From positions 1 to 64,000 of the forward strand of contig CACLGX010000003.1 in assembly GCA_902606585.1 (NCBI GenBank): a DNA stretch of 64,000 bases. The letters are read 5' to 3'. This document shows positions 17,103 through 26,138 of this stretch, piece by piece. A program made the translations under genes and the position numbers. This DNA comes from Paracoccaceae bacterium. GTDB lineage: Bacteria > Pseudomonadota > Alphaproteobacteria > Rhodobacterales > Rhodobacteraceae. The notes beneath the pieces were generated by a model. The model did not search any database. It was not told where the DNA came from and saw only the letters and a list, made by a program, of their open reading frames with translations. Every line of letters starts with the position of its first letter. Position 1 is the stretch's first letter.

Positions 17103-19460
17103 ATGTTGTTTGGTCTTGATGGCGTAGAAATTGGTTTAATAATTGTATTCGTATGCCTTTTTGGAGGCATACTTTCTGGGTTTCCCGTTGCCTTTGCCAT
17201 TGGGGGCGCTGGTGTCGTTTCTTTTGGCATAATAGCTATGCTGGATAGTGCTGGTATATTGGTCCATCAAGCCATTGATACAACGTCGCAGATGTATCGG
17301 GAATTGTTGGCCTCAGGGGTGAAAGCTGACCAGATTTCATCTTTTCGCTATCCTGATTTGCCTAAAATAATTGAACCACTCTTCAAAGGTGGTTGGGAAA
17401 CCGCTCTGGAAAGAAACATCTCTTTTATAGTGAACCGGATAAATGAGCGAGTTCTGGCGGGTCAATCTATTGAAGTCCTGCTTGCAGTTTTGATGTTCGT
17501 TTTAATGGGCATAACACTAGAAAGATCCAAAATAGCAAATGATCTACTTACTACGATGGCGCGAGTTTTTGGACCTTTACCCGGAGGTTTGGCTGTTTCT
17601 GTTGTTGTTGTCGGAGCTTTTTTGGCGGCATCAACGGGTATTGTTGGAGCTACGGTTGTTACCATGGGCTTACTGTCCCTGCCGACAATGCTCCGAAGTG
17701 GATATTCGCCTGAGCTTTCCACTGGTGTAATAGCTGCCTCTGGAACGTTGGGTCAGATTATTCCTCCCTCAATTGTTATCGTCTTGCTGGGGACTTTAAC
17801 CGGTGATTTATATTCTGCTGCTCAAGAGGCGAGAGCTCAGAGCATGGGCTGCACAGACGCTCTTACGTATTTAGGTAAGCCAGCTGTTGTTTCTGTTGGT
17901 TCATTATTCCAGGCCGCGCTACTTCCAGGGATAATGCTTGCCCTTCTATATGCCATATATGCATTCGGGTATGCTTTACTTAATCCGTCAAAAGCCCCTG
18001 CCGTCGCGGGTGAGGCTATGGATACCAAAACAGGCTCAACCCAACAGTCTTTGACCTGGTTTGTGTATGTACCCGTAGGGGTAATTGGTGCAGCAGTCTT
18101 ATTAAACATGGGCGGTGTATCGGGGAGCCAATCTATTTACGTTGACTCGTACTCAGATATTGGCCAGGAGGCAAGCTTAAGGACAAATGTATCCGAGGAA
18201 TGTCAGCAATCCATGATAGAGCTACATGGACAGGAAGCCTGGGATAAAGCGATTGCACAGCAAGTGGCAATTGATGCATCAGGCGGCGTTGCACAAAGTG
18301 AGAAACGTTCTGACGAGGAGATAGCTGCCCTAGTTGCGGAGAAAATTTCTTCTGCTCCTCCAATAGGCACCGGTATACTTATGCTTTTTGTACTGTCTGC
18401 AATTTTCTTTTCTTTTGCTAAAGGTGTGGCGCCTAATTTAGATCAGAAGCTTATACTTGTTGGTGGCTTGGGAACAGCACTATTATTAGTTACTGATATC
18501 GTTCTCATTAAACCGGATGCTTCTTCCTCAATGACTTGGGCGTTTCTAGCCTTACCTGTAATTTTAATCCTCTACTCTTCCAAAACCGCAGTTGCACGTC
18601 TAGCTGACAATGAGTTATTGAGGGTTGTTTTTCCTCCTCTTGTTCTGATCGTTGCTGTGTTAGGGTCAATCCTTGGCGGTATTACTAATCCCACACCAGC
18701 GGCTGCTCTTGGTGCAGCCGGAGCGATCATGCTGGCAGCGTATCGAAAGTTAAAGGAAACGGACCGTTCTGGAAAGTTTATTATTAACGCGACATTTGCA
18801 TTAATTATTATGCTGCTTATTGGAATTAATTTTGACTTGCGCATTAATACGGAACAAGTGTCCCTCGAAAGCTGGGTAGCGTTTTTCGTTGCCTACGGCG
18901 CGTATTTAACAGCAATTATTGGTCTTCTCTATGCTTGTTGGGTTTTGTATGCCGCCGGTGTCATGACGTCAGTTGTTCAAGAGACTAGTAAGGTTACAAC
19001 AATGGTTTTCGCGATCTTAATCGGTTCGCAGTTACTAAACTTAGTTGTGATTTCGTTTGGTGGCGAACATTACATCCAACAATTCCTTCGCTCCTTCGAT
19101 AGCGAAGTGACGGTATTCTTAATCGTGATGCTTGTGTTATTTATTTTAGGTTTTGTACTTGATTTTCTTGAGATTATTTACATTGTGATACCAATCGTTG
19201 GACCAGTAATATACGGTGGAACTTTCGATCCTCTTTGGGTCACCATTATGGTTGCGATTAATCTTCAAACATCGTTTCTAACCCCACCTTTCGGATTTGC
19301 ATTGTTTTATTTGAGGGGTGTTGCGCCAAAGTCTGTTACGACTGGTCATATATACCGAGGAGTGGTTCCATTTGTGTTGATCCAAATCATTGGATTAACA
19401 ATGCTCTATTTTGCACCATCCATTGTGACGATTGTTCCTCAACTGCTTGGTGGAAACTAG
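17103..19460 (+). CDS. TRAP transporter large permease, DctM family (long form)
   Basis: This is the main ion-coupled transport subunit. It is 785 residues against about 425 for standard DctM. Core motifs are FPVAFAIGG near the start, ASTGIVGATVVTMGLLSLP, GTLGQIIPPSIVIVLLG, and ITNPTPAAALGAAGA. Two insertions are visible: one at about residues 55-110, and a larger one at about 295-500 with a hydrophilic stretch and extra membrane segments. The gene follows dctQ by 11 bases. Confidence 0.9.
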   Translation: MLFGLDGVEIGLIIVFVCLFGGILSGFPVAFAIGGAGVVSFGIIAMLDSAGILVHQAIDTTSQMYRELLASGVKADQISSFRYPDLPKIIEPLFKGGWETALERNISFIVNRINERVLAGQSIEVLLAVLMFVLMGITLERSKIANDLLTTMARVFGPLPGGLAVSVVVVGAFLAASTGIVGATVVTMGLLSLPTMLRSGYSPELSTGVIAASGTLGQIIPPSIVIVLLGTLTGDLYSAAQEARAQSMGCTDALTYLGKPAVVSVGSLFQAALLPGIMLALLYAIYAFGYALLNPSKAPAVAGEAMDTKTGSTQQSLTWFVYVPVGVIGAAVLLNMGGVSGSQSIYVDSYSDIGQEASLRTNVSEECQQSMIELHGQEAWDKAIAQQVAIDASGGVAQSEKRSDEEIAALVAEKISSAPPIGTGILMLFVLSAIFFSFAKGVAPNLDQKLILVGGLGTALLLVTDIVLIKPDASSSMTWAFLALPVILILYSSKTAVARLADNELLRVVFPPLVLIVAVLGSILGGITNPTPAAALGAAGAIMLAAYRKLKETDRSGKFIINATFALIIMLLIGINFDLRINTEQVSLESWVAFFVAYGAYLTAIIGLLYACWVLYAAGVMTSVVQETSKVTTMVFAILIGSQLLNLVVISFGGEHYIQQFLRSFDSEVTVFLIVMLVLFILGFVLDFLEIIYIVIPIVGPVIYGGTFDPLWVTIMVAINLQTSFLTPPFGFALFYLRGVAPKSVTTGHIYRGVVPFVLIQIIGLTMLYFAPSIVTIVPQLLGGN

Positions 19461-19575
19461 ACTAAAGGTCATCCATTGATAATTTTTGGCGAATTAAGCT
19501 TTAGTATGTTTGCAAATATTGGCTTATATTAGCCTTATTACGTAGTCGATAGGTTTTTTGGGCGGGAAGACTGTA

Positions 19576-20646
19576 GTGCTTTTGGGCGTTAAAATTATTG
19601 AGTTTGAAGGTTTAGGACCAGCCCCTTTTGCAGGACGCATGTTAGCTGAGCTTGGCGCAGATGTACTAGTTATAAAAAACTTCAATCAAAGGGAAAAATC
19701 ATTAAAGAATAGTGTATTAAATGCGGGGAAAAAATCAATCTTTCTTGATTTAAAAGATGCACATGACCATTCCATAGCTTTAGAATTAATCAGAAAAAGC
19801 GATGTCCTTATTGAAGGCTTTCGTCCTGGTGTAATGGAGCGCTTAAATCTTGGTCCCAAAGATCTCAAAAAAGCAAATAAAAGATTGGTCTATGGACGAA
19901 TGACAGGCTGGGGTCAGACAGGGCCACGGTCTAAACAAGCTGGCCACGATCTCAACTATATTGGGCTAAGTGGTGCTCTGCATTACGCTTCTCAGGCTGG
20001 AGATATACCACAAACGATCCCGACCTTGGTGGGGGATATTGGAGGGGGATCACTTTATTTAATCATTGGAATATTATCTGGACTATTAAACGCTCAAAAT
20101 ACGGGAGAAGGCACTATAGTAGATGCAGCAATTGTTGATGGTTCAGCCCATATGATGAACCTTTTGATGTCAATGCAAGATACAGGCTCAATTGAAATGA
20201 AACGAGGTCTCAGCCTTTTAGATGGGTCACACTTGTCGCGGTGTTACAGATGTTCTGATGGGAAATATATTTCAGTACAATGCTTGGAACCCAAATTTTA
20301 TAATCAATTTTTAGAAGTTTTATCGGTTGATAAAAACCCTCTGATGAAAACACAGTACGATAGTTCTCAGTGGAAGGCTCAAACTGAATTTTTAAGTAAT
20401 ATATTCCAGAAAAATTCACAATCTTATTGGATAAAACTATTTTTGGATTTAGATGCCTGCGTGGCTCCAATTTTAAATCCTGAAGAAGCTGAAACTGATC
20501 CTCATATTAAATCAAGAGAAATATGGGTCCGCGAAAATGGCTATTTGATGGCTTCTGCTGCACCGCGGTTTGATGATAAAAGGCCAAAAATCCTTAAATC
20601 TGAACTAACAATCGATAAAAAAGATATTATTTCTGACTGGACTTGA
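19576..20646 (+). CDS. CaiB/BaiF-type CoA-transferase (alpha-methylacyl-CoA racemase-like)
   Basis: This family III CoA-transferase either moves CoA between acids or racemises 2-methylacyl-CoA. It opens LLGVKIIEFEGLGPAPFAGRMLAELGADV, as in AMACR proteins, and has YGRMTGWGQTGPRSKQAGHDLNYIGLSG with the conserved aspartate. I prefer GTG at 19576, after GGGAAG, to a TTG six codons upstream; neither is certain. The following nitroreductase gene starts 11 bases after its stop. It may act in fatty or branched acid breakdown. Confidence 0.85.
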   Translation: MLLGVKIIEFEGLGPAPFAGRMLAELGADVLVIKNFNQREKSLKNSVLNAGKKSIFLDLKDAHDHSIALELIRKSDVLIEGFRPGVMERLNLGPKDLKKANKRLVYGRMTGWGQTGPRSKQAGHDLNYIGLSGALHYASQAGDIPQTIPTLVGDIGGGSLYLIIGILSGLLNAQNTGEGTIVDAAIVDGSAHMMNLLMSMQDTGSIEMKRGLSLLDGSHLSRCYRCSDGKYISVQCLEPKFYNQFLEVLSVDKNPLMKTQYDSSQWKAQTEFLSNIFQKNSQSYWIKLFLDLDACVAPILNPEEAETDPHIKSREIWVRENGYLMASAAPRFDDKRPKILKSELTIDKKDIISDWT

Positions 20647-20657
20647 GAGAAACAATT

Positions 20658-21329
20658 ATGTCACCGAAGCTTAAAGATTTTGATGAACTCATGAATAGTC
20701 GCTTTTCTTGTCGTGCCTTTTTGACAAAAGAAGTTGACCAAAAAACTATAGATCAAATAATTGAGACTGCGCAAAAAGTCCCATCTTGGTGCAACTCGCA
20801 ACCTTGGCAGGTTATTTTGCTCCGGCAAGAGACACGAAGGTTACTTTCTGAAAAGTTAGTTTATTCAGCAGATCAAGCTTTTGAAACGCCCGATATAGAT
20901 TTTCCTAAGCGTTATACTGGTGTTTACAAAACCCGTCGATCTACTTGTGGATGGCAATTGTATAATGCGGTTGGCGTTCAAAAGGGTGATAGAGAAGGCG
21001 CAAGTCAGCAAATGGCGAAGAATTATGAATTTTTTGGTGCGCCAAACGTTGCTATAATAACAACTCCAAAAGACCTTGGAGCTTATGGAGTTTTAGACTG
21101 TGGAGCTTTTATAACTGCTTTTACTTTAGCAGCTGCGGCAATTGGAATTTCATCAATACCGCAAGCTGCAATTGCTGGGCGTGCACCGATTGTCCGTGAA
21201 GTTTTAAATATTGAAGAAGATCGCGATGTATTATGCGCCATCTCATTCGGTTTTGCGGATAAAGATAACCCAGCAAATAGTTTTAGAACCCAAAGAGCCG
21301 ATTCAGTTGAATTCGTAGAGTGGGCGTAA
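20658..21329 (+). CDS. Nitroreductase family protein
   Basis: A flavin (FMN) oxidoreductase of about 223 residues. Marks are the N-terminal NSRFSCRAFLTKEVD, QKVPSWCNSQPWQVILL with FMN-contacting residues, and GVLDCGAFITAFTLAAAAIGISSIPQA. Start ATG at 20658 follows a GAGAGAAA site; an upstream TTG at 20643 overlaps the previous gene and is less likely. Substrate cannot be told from sequence. It is probably co-transcribed with the CoA-transferase. Confidence 0.87.
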   Translation: MSPKLKDFDELMNSRFSCRAFLTKEVDQKTIDQIIETAQKVPSWCNSQPWQVILLRQETRRLLSEKLVYSADQAFETPDIDFPKRYTGVYKTRRSTCGWQLYNAVGVQKGDREGASQQMAKNYEFFGAPNVAIITTPKDLGAYGVLDCGAFITAFTLAAAAIGISSIPQAAIAGRAPIVREVLNIEEDRDVLCAISFGFADKDNPANSFRTQRADSVEFVEWA

Positions 21330-21352
21330 ACTTGAAAATTTTTCAACATTAA

Positions 21353-22033
21353 ATGTTTTTATTCTTGATGGATCTGTCCAAACCAATTGATATTTACTGT
21401 GAGCGTCTGGATGTCGGCATATGGGCCGAACCAATAAACTCAGTTACTAATGCGGCTTTCATTTTGGCTGCTATTTTTATGTGGTTAAGATGTAAGAATT
21501 TAGTTGAGGGCAGGATATTATCCTTTATTTTGTTCTCAATCGGATGTGGTTCCTTTCTGTTTCATACTTTTGCGCAAACTTGGGCAGCCATTTTAGACGT
21601 CACTGCGATACTTATTTTTATATTAACTTATATCTTCGTAGCAAACCGTAGATTCTTGGCTTGGTCAAAAATGGTTAGTTTAATTGGCGTCATATTATTT
21701 TTTCCATATCATTTATTTTTGGTGAGTATTTTATCAAATATTCAGTTCTTAGGTTCATCGCTACAATATATTCCCGTTGCAATTTTGATATTTATCTACT
21801 CAGGTTTATTACGTAAATCTGAACCAAATTTATCTCGTGGATTATTTATTGGTGCGACTATTCTATGTTTATCTATTATTTTCAGGACTATTGATGAGCC
21901 ATTTTGTTCAATAGTTTCAATAGGAACTCATTTTGTTTGGCATATTTTGAATGCTATAATGCTATCATGGATGATAGAAATTTTAAGAAGACATATGCTT
22001 GCAGGTTACTCTCTAGGGCGTTACACGGTTTAA
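21353..22033 (+). CDS. Ceramidase-family membrane protein
   Basis: A membrane protein of about 226 residues with seven or so hydrophobic segments. The alkaline-ceramidase-like pattern is visible: YCERLDVGIWAEPINSVTNAAF near the start, GCGSFLFHTFAQTWAAILD (Ser-His-Asp cluster) in the middle, and a final HFVWHIL with one more His. In this superfamily these His, Asp and Ser residues form a zinc hydrolase site. Family membership is a fair call; the substrate is unknown. A second ATG at 21368 is an alternative start. Confidence 0.75.
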   Translation: MFLFLMDLSKPIDIYCERLDVGIWAEPINSVTNAAFILAAIFMWLRCKNLVEGRILSFILFSIGCGSFLFHTFAQTWAAILDVTAILIFILTYIFVANRRFLAWSKMVSLIGVILFFPYHLFLVSILSNIQFLGSSLQYIPVAILIFIYSGLLRKSEPNLSRGLFIGATILCLSIIFRTIDEPFCSIVSIGTHFVWHILNAIMLSWMIEILRRHMLAGYSLGRYTV

Positions 22034-22051
22034 CAAAAACGGAGTTTCAGT

Positions 22052-22339
22052 ATGTCGATTGATGAGAATACAGCAGCTAAGGTCGCGAAACTCGCCCGCA
22101 TTGAAGTTGAAAGCCAAGACTTAACAGCTTTGGCCAAAGAATTTAACGATATTTTGGGCTTCATTGAGCAGCTAAATGAGGTTGACGTTGAAGGCATTGA
22201 ACCCATGACATCAGTTACTCCACAGAAGTTAATACGTCGTGGCGATAATATTACTGATGGTAATAAGCAAACTTCTGTACTAAAAAATGCACCTATCTCC
22301 AGAGAGGGTTTTTACGCTGTACCAAAGGTTGTGGAGTAA
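22052..22339 (+). CDS. gatC: Asp-tRNA(Asn)/Glu-tRNA(Gln) amidotransferase subunit C
   Basis: GatC is the small subunit of the amidotransferase that converts misacylated Glu-tRNA-Gln or Asp-tRNA-Asn. It shows [12 protein letters not shown] and [24 protein letters not shown]. Length (95 residues) is normal. Its TAA overlaps the gatA ATG by one base, showing translational coupling. gatB is not in the window. Confidence 0.96.
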   Translation: MSIDENTAAKVAKLARIEVESQDLTALAKEFNDILGFIEQLNEVDVEGIEPMTSVTPQKLIRRGDNITDGNKQTSVLKNAPISREGFYAVPKVVE

Positions 22340-23820
22340 TGACAAACTTAAACAATCTTACGATTGCCGAAGCACGAGATAAGTTGAAATCGAAGGAAAT
22401 ATCTTCTCTTGAATTAACAAATAGTTGTCTATCTGCAATAGATGCAGCGGATGCTTTAGGTGCTTTTGTCCATAAAACTCCCGAACTCGCCATAGAGCAG
22501 GCAAAGCGTGCTGATGAGCGGCTCAAAAAAGAAAACGCTCCTGACCTCTGCGGTATTCCTTTGGGGATAAAAGATCTTTTTTGTACAAAGGGAGTTGAAA
22601 GCCAGGCGGCCAGCCGCATATTGGAAAATTTCAAACCTGAATATGAAAGTACTGTAAGCCAGAACCTTCTTGATAATGGTACAGTCATGTTGGGCAAACT
22701 AAACATGGATGAGTTTGCAATGGGTAGCTCCAATGAAACCTCCATATATGGAAATGCCATCAATCCTTGGAAAACTGATGACCGTGGATTAACCCCAGGC
22801 GGTTCATCTGGAGGATCAGCTTCGGCTGTTGCTGCTGACTTATGTTTGGCAGCTACTGGTACTGATACTGGGGGATCAATTAGGCAGCCGGCGGCATTCA
22901 CTGGCATAGTAGGAATAAAACCGACATATGGACGTTGCTCTCGCTGGGGAATAATCGCATTTGCTAGTTCATTGGATCAGGCAGGTCCGATGACTAAAAC
23001 AGTTCGTGATGGTGCAATTATGCTTGAGGCTATGGCGGGAAATGATCCAAAAGATAGCACTTCAGCTAATATAGAAGTTCCAAACTTTGAAGCCATGTTG
23101 ACTGGTGATATTAAAGGTAAAAGAATAGGTATTCCAAAAGAGTATCGATTAGATGGGATGCCTAGTGAAATAGAAAAATTATGGTCAGATGGCACTGAAA
23201 TGTTGCGTCAGGCGGGTGCCAAGATTGAAAATATATCATTACCGCATACAAAATATGCTTTGCCTGCATATTACGTTATTGCTCCGGCGGAGGCCTCTTC
23301 AAATTTAGCCCGATATGACGGTGTTCGATACGGTCGAAGAGCCAACTTATCATCAGGAGATGGCATAAACGAAATGTACGAAAAGACGCGTGCGGAGGGC
23401 TTTGGCTCTGAGGTAAAAAGGCGGGTGATGATTGGCACTTACGTTTTGTCTGCTGGTTTCTATGATGCATACTACAATAGAGCTCGCAGAGTTAGAGCAT
23501 TAATTAAAAAGGATTTTGATGAGGTGTTTGCGGATGGTGTCGATGCCATTTTGACACCAACAACGCCATCTGCTGCTTTTGGCTTAGGAGAGATGTCAGA
23601 TGCAGATCCTGTGCAAATGTACTTAAATGATGTATTTACAGTGACCGTTAATTTAGCGGGCCTTCCTGGTGTCTCTGTTCCTGCGGGAGCTGATAAATCT
23701 GGATTACCATTGGGTCTTCAGGTAATAGGTAGGCCTTGGGAGGAGGGTGATATGCTAAATATCGCGTACTCTTTGGAGAAATCTGTGGGTTTCTCCGCTA
23801 AACCATCAAAATGGTGGTAG
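22339..23820 (+). CDS. gatA: Asp-tRNA(Asn)/Glu-tRNA(Gln) amidotransferase subunit A
   Basis: GatA is the glutaminase/amidase subunit. The amidase-signature catalytic triad is visible: the Lys in [14 protein letters not shown], and the two Ser in [32 protein letters not shown]. At 493 residues it is full length. It directly follows gatC. Confidence 0.97.
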   Translation: MTNLNNLTIAEARDKLKSKEISSLELTNSCLSAIDAADALGAFVHKTPELAIEQAKRADERLKKENAPDLCGIPLGIKDLFCTKGVESQAASRILENFKPEYESTVSQNLLDNGTVMLGKLNMDEFAMGSSNETSIYGNAINPWKTDDRGLTPGGSSGGSASAVAADLCLAATGTDTGGSIRQPAAFTGIVGIKPTYGRCSRWGIIAFASSLDQAGPMTKTVRDGAIMLEAMAGNDPKDSTSANIEVPNFEAMLTGDIKGKRIGIPKEYRLDGMPSEIEKLWSDGTEMLRQAGAKIENISLPHTKYALPAYYVIAPAEASSNLARYDGVRYGRRANLSSGDGINEMYEKTRAEGFGSEVKRRVMIGTYVLSAGFYDAYYNRARRVRALIKKDFDEVFADGVDAILTPTTPSAAFGLGEMSDADPVQMYLNDVFTVTVNLAGLPGVSVPAGADKSGLPLGLQVIGRPWEEGDMLNIAYSLEKSVGFSAKPSKWW

Positions 23821-23824
23821 TTTG

Positions 23825-24676
23825 ATGTTAAAACCACAAAATTTTTTTCTTGGATTGGTAATCTTAATGTTTGTCAGTGGCTGTGAACCAACTATTAATT
23901 CGCAACAAATCACTCAGAATGCACAAAATTTGAGAGAAAATGTTCGAAATATAGATACACAAAGAATAGTCCAAAGTGCGCAAAACGTTAGAGAAAGTGT
24001 TCGAAACATAGATACACAGAGAATAGTCCAAAGTGCTCAATCCGTTAGAGAAAATGTTCAAAATATTGATACAAAAAAAATAGTTCAGAGCGCCCAAAAT
24101 TTGAGGGAAAATTTACAAAATATTAAACCATCCTCGCCTTTGAAAATTAAGGAACCAAAGGCGGTGCCAGAAAGTTTAGAAAATACGGATCCCGTTTTGG
24201 CTGAAATTATAGGAACTGTTTTAGAAGAGGAGCCACCTTCGACATCAAAGCCAAGTCCAGATGCTGATGAGTTGGATACAACTAAGTTATCTGATGAAAA
24301 TGATTTTGAGGCTGTATCGGAACGACAATCGATAGAGAGTGATGCGGAAAGATTACAAAATAATCGAGCTTTGTATATACTTGTAGAGCCTACATCTCTT
24401 CCAAGAAGGCCAGGCTCAACGGCGCCTAGTATCGTTGAATTTGCCATAAAGACCACAAACCCAGTGGGCACACAATTATACTCGCGACCATTTGCTAGTG
24501 AAACTCGATTTGAATGGAATTGTGCCAAATATAGCTCTCAAAGCGCTGCTCAGGAGGCTTTTTTATCAAAAGGAGGCCCCAAATTTGATGCAAATGGTTT
24601 AGATCCAGATGGAGATGGATTTGCATGTTACTGGGATCCTGAGCCTTTTAGAAGTGTCTTAAAAGAAAATAATTAA
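23825..24676 (+). CDS. Lipoprotein with 19-residue repeats and an Excalibur-like C-terminal domain
   Basis: This is a predicted lipoprotein of about 283 residues. The signal sequence ends in a lipobox (FVSGC) with the lipidated Cys near position 20. Residues ~30-100 are about four tandem copies of a 19-residue unit like RIVQSAQNVRESVRNIDTQ (57-base DNA period), probably a coiled or extended surface stalk. An acidic linker follows. The C-terminus has WNC...DANGLDPDGDGFACYWD, a calcium-binding Excalibur-like motif. It sits between gatA and an amidase, so an envelope role is reasonable. The true start is ATG at 23825, one codon after a TTG. Confidence 0.75.
   Translation: MLKPQNFFLGLVILMFVSGCEPTINSQQITQNAQNLRENVRNIDTQRIVQSAQNVRESVRNIDTQRIVQSAQSVRENVQNIDTKKIVQSAQNLRENLQNIKPSSPLKIKEPKAVPESLENTDPVLAEIIGTVLEEEPPSTSKPSPDADELDTTKLSDENDFEAVSERQSIESDAERLQNNRALYILVEPTSLPRRPGSTAPSIVEFAIKTTNPVGTQLYSRPFASETRFEWNCAKYSSQSAAQEAFLSKGGPKFDANGLDPDGDGFACYWDPEPFRSVLKENN
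23926..24120 (+). repeat. Tandem 57-base repeats inside the lipoprotein gene
   Basis: About three and a half in-frame copies of a 57-base unit. AGAATAGTCC recurs at 23963 and 24020, exactly 57 bases apart, with a diverged copy after each end. The repeat is coding and in phase, so copy number could vary without breaking the gene. Confidence 0.85.
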
Positions 24677-24685
24677 AAAGTTTCA

Positions 24686-25360
24686 ATGAAATTTATCAAA
24701 AAACCCTCTCCAAACTTTGGTTTACGTACCGAGGGAACTGATATTGAATTTATAATTTTGCACTATACTGCAATGAGTACTGAAAACTCTCTGGAAAGAC
24801 TGTGTGACCCCGTTCATGAGGTTTCTTGTCATTATCTTATCGATCCAAGCGGCAATTGTTATCAGCTTGTAAATGACAGCAAACGTGCTTGGCATGCAGG
24901 AAAATCATACTGGCGAGGTTATGTCGATCTTAACTCTCGGTCATTTGGAATAGAGTTGGTGAACTCAGGTAATGAGAACTATCCTGAGGCTCAGATGAAA
25001 AGCTTAATAAGGCTTTTAAAGTATCTTATTGGATCATTTAAACTTAATCCCAAAAATGTTTTAGGCCATTCCGACATTGCGCCGTCTCGAAAGCTTGATC
25101 CTGGTAAACGGTTTAACTGGAAAAAACTTTCAGCCAATGGAGTTGGGTTGTTTCCAGAGGTGAGTGTACCAATTGAGTGTGATAAAAAAATATTTTTAGC
25201 TCAAGCTGAGCGTGCTGGTTTTAACCCCAATACTAAATTTGATCATATTTTAACGACTTTCAGGAATCGTTGCCGGCAGAACTTCACAGGAGAATTTGAT
25301 GGATATGATTGTGCGTTGATGCAAAAATTTGCAGATGCCTTTGATATTGACGATTCATGA
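24686..25360 (+). CDS. N-acetylmuramoyl-L-alanine amidase (Amidase_2, AmpD/AmiD type)
   Basis: This zinc amidase of 224 residues cleaves the bond between muramic acid and the peptide stem. Zinc ligands are likely the His in FIILHYTAMS, the His in VLGHSDIAPSRKLDPG and the Asp of the same segment. A C-terminal peptidoglycan-binding-like part follows (residues ~165-220). No signal peptide is clear, which fits a cytoplasmic AmpD-like muropeptide recycler. It ends just before rnpB, and the likely rnpB promoter overlaps its last codons. Confidence 0.9.
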   Translation: MKFIKKPSPNFGLRTEGTDIEFIILHYTAMSTENSLERLCDPVHEVSCHYLIDPSGNCYQLVNDSKRAWHAGKSYWRGYVDLNSRSFGIELVNSGNENYPEAQMKSLIRLLKYLIGSFKLNPKNVLGHSDIAPSRKLDPGKRFNWKKLSANGVGLFPEVSVPIECDKKIFLAQAERAGFNPNTKFDHILTTFRNRCRQNFTGEFDGYDCALMQKFADAFDIDDS

Positions 25361-25375
25361 AATTCACAATAAGCA
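25347..25375 (+). promoter_or_regulatory. Likely sigma-70 promoter of rnpB
   Basis: TTGACG at 25347-25352 and TAAGCA at 25370-25375 are 17 bases apart. They would start transcription close to 25382, the expected 5' end of RNase P RNA. The -10 match is only fair. Confidence 0.5.
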
Positions 25376-25380
25376 CATAC

Positions 25381-25757
25381 TCTGCGGATGGCTGGATGGT
25401 CGCGAGTACTCTCGAGGAAAGTCCGGACTCCTCAAAGCAGCGGTGCCGGGTAACGCCCGGGCGGGGTAACCCGACGGAAAGTGCAACAGAAAGTAAACCG
25501 CCCGTTTTTTCGGGTAAGGGTGAAAGGGTGGGGTAAGAGCCCACCGGGGTCTTGGTAACAAGGCCTGCATGGCAAACCCCACCGGGAGCAATGCTGAATA
25601 GGAACCTATAAGAAAGCTTGAAAAGGCCTTCTACTTTGCTTTGGAGTTAGGTTCGGGTAGGCAGCTATAGGGTTTGTAGTAATACAGACTTTAGATGAAT
25701 GATCATCCAAAAGGTTTTTACCTTTGGACAGAATCCGGCTTATAGGCCATCCGCATT
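25381..25757 (+). ncRNA. rnpB: RNase P RNA, bacterial class A
   Basis: This is the catalytic RNA that matures tRNA 5' ends. Conserved blocks are present in order: GAGGAAAGTCCGGACTCC, the ACAGAAA region, GGTAAGAGCCCACCG, and the final ACAGAATCCGGCTTATAGGCC. The 5' GCGGATGGC (25384) pairs with the 3' GCCATCCGC (25746-25754), closing helix P1. A T-rich tail after 25757 may terminate it. Exact ends are estimated. Confidence 0.96.
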
Positions 25758-25888
25758 TTATTTTTATTTTGTTGATTAAAGTATAATTTTTCAATGTCTA
25801 AGTGTTGACTTGGCACGTAGCTTGTTTAAAAAGCAACCTTCATACACGTTATTTGGTCGATTGAATGGCCTAATGCAGGAGTTAAATT

Positions 25889-26056
25889 ATGGCTAAGCCT
25901 ACAACCATTAAGATCCGCCTTAATTCAAGCGCTGGAACTGGCCACTTTTATGTGACAAAAAAAAACGCTCGCACGATGACTGATAAGATGGTTGTTCGTA
26001 AATATGACCCTGTTGCTCGTAAACATGTTGAGTATAAAGAAGGAAAGATTAAATAG
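25889..26056 (+). CDS. rpmG: 50S ribosomal protein L33
   Basis: A 55-residue large-subunit ribosomal protein. It starts [21 protein letters not shown] and continues [32 protein letters not shown], lacking the zinc cysteines found in some L33 forms. An AGGAG site precedes the ATG. It stands alone between rnpB and a terminator. Confidence 0.97.
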   Translation: MAKPTTIKIRLNSSAGTGHFYVTKKNARTMTDKMVVRKYDPVARKHVEYKEGKIK

Positions 26057-26066
26057 TTAACTAAAT

Positions 26067-26090
26067 AAAAAAGGCCGCTTGTGAGCGGCC
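26067..26090 (-). terminator. Rho-independent terminator for the BI-1 gene
   Basis: The GGCCGC/GCGGCC stem, read on the minus strand, is followed by TTTTTTATTTAG. It ends transcripts coming from the BI-1 gene that stops at 26139. Confidence 0.8.
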
Positions 26091-26107
26091 TCTCAATATT
26101 AGATTTG

Positions 26108-26136
26108 CGCCATTAAGTTTCTTAATGGCGTTTTTT
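26108..26136 (+). terminator. Rho-independent terminator for rpmG
   Basis: A 10-bp stem (CGCCATTAAG/CTTAATGGCG) with a 3-base loop is followed by TTTTTT on the plus strand. It lies 50 bases after the rpmG stop. Confidence 0.85.
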
Positions 26137-26138
26137 AT

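Noticed and set aside
23926..24120. Possible CRISPR array
   Set aside because: The repeats are contiguous, without spacers, in frame and coding. No cas genes are present in the window.
25284..25591. Minus-strand open frames over the rnpB region
   Set aside because: They lie on the complement of RNase P RNA, have no ribosome site and no family resemblance.
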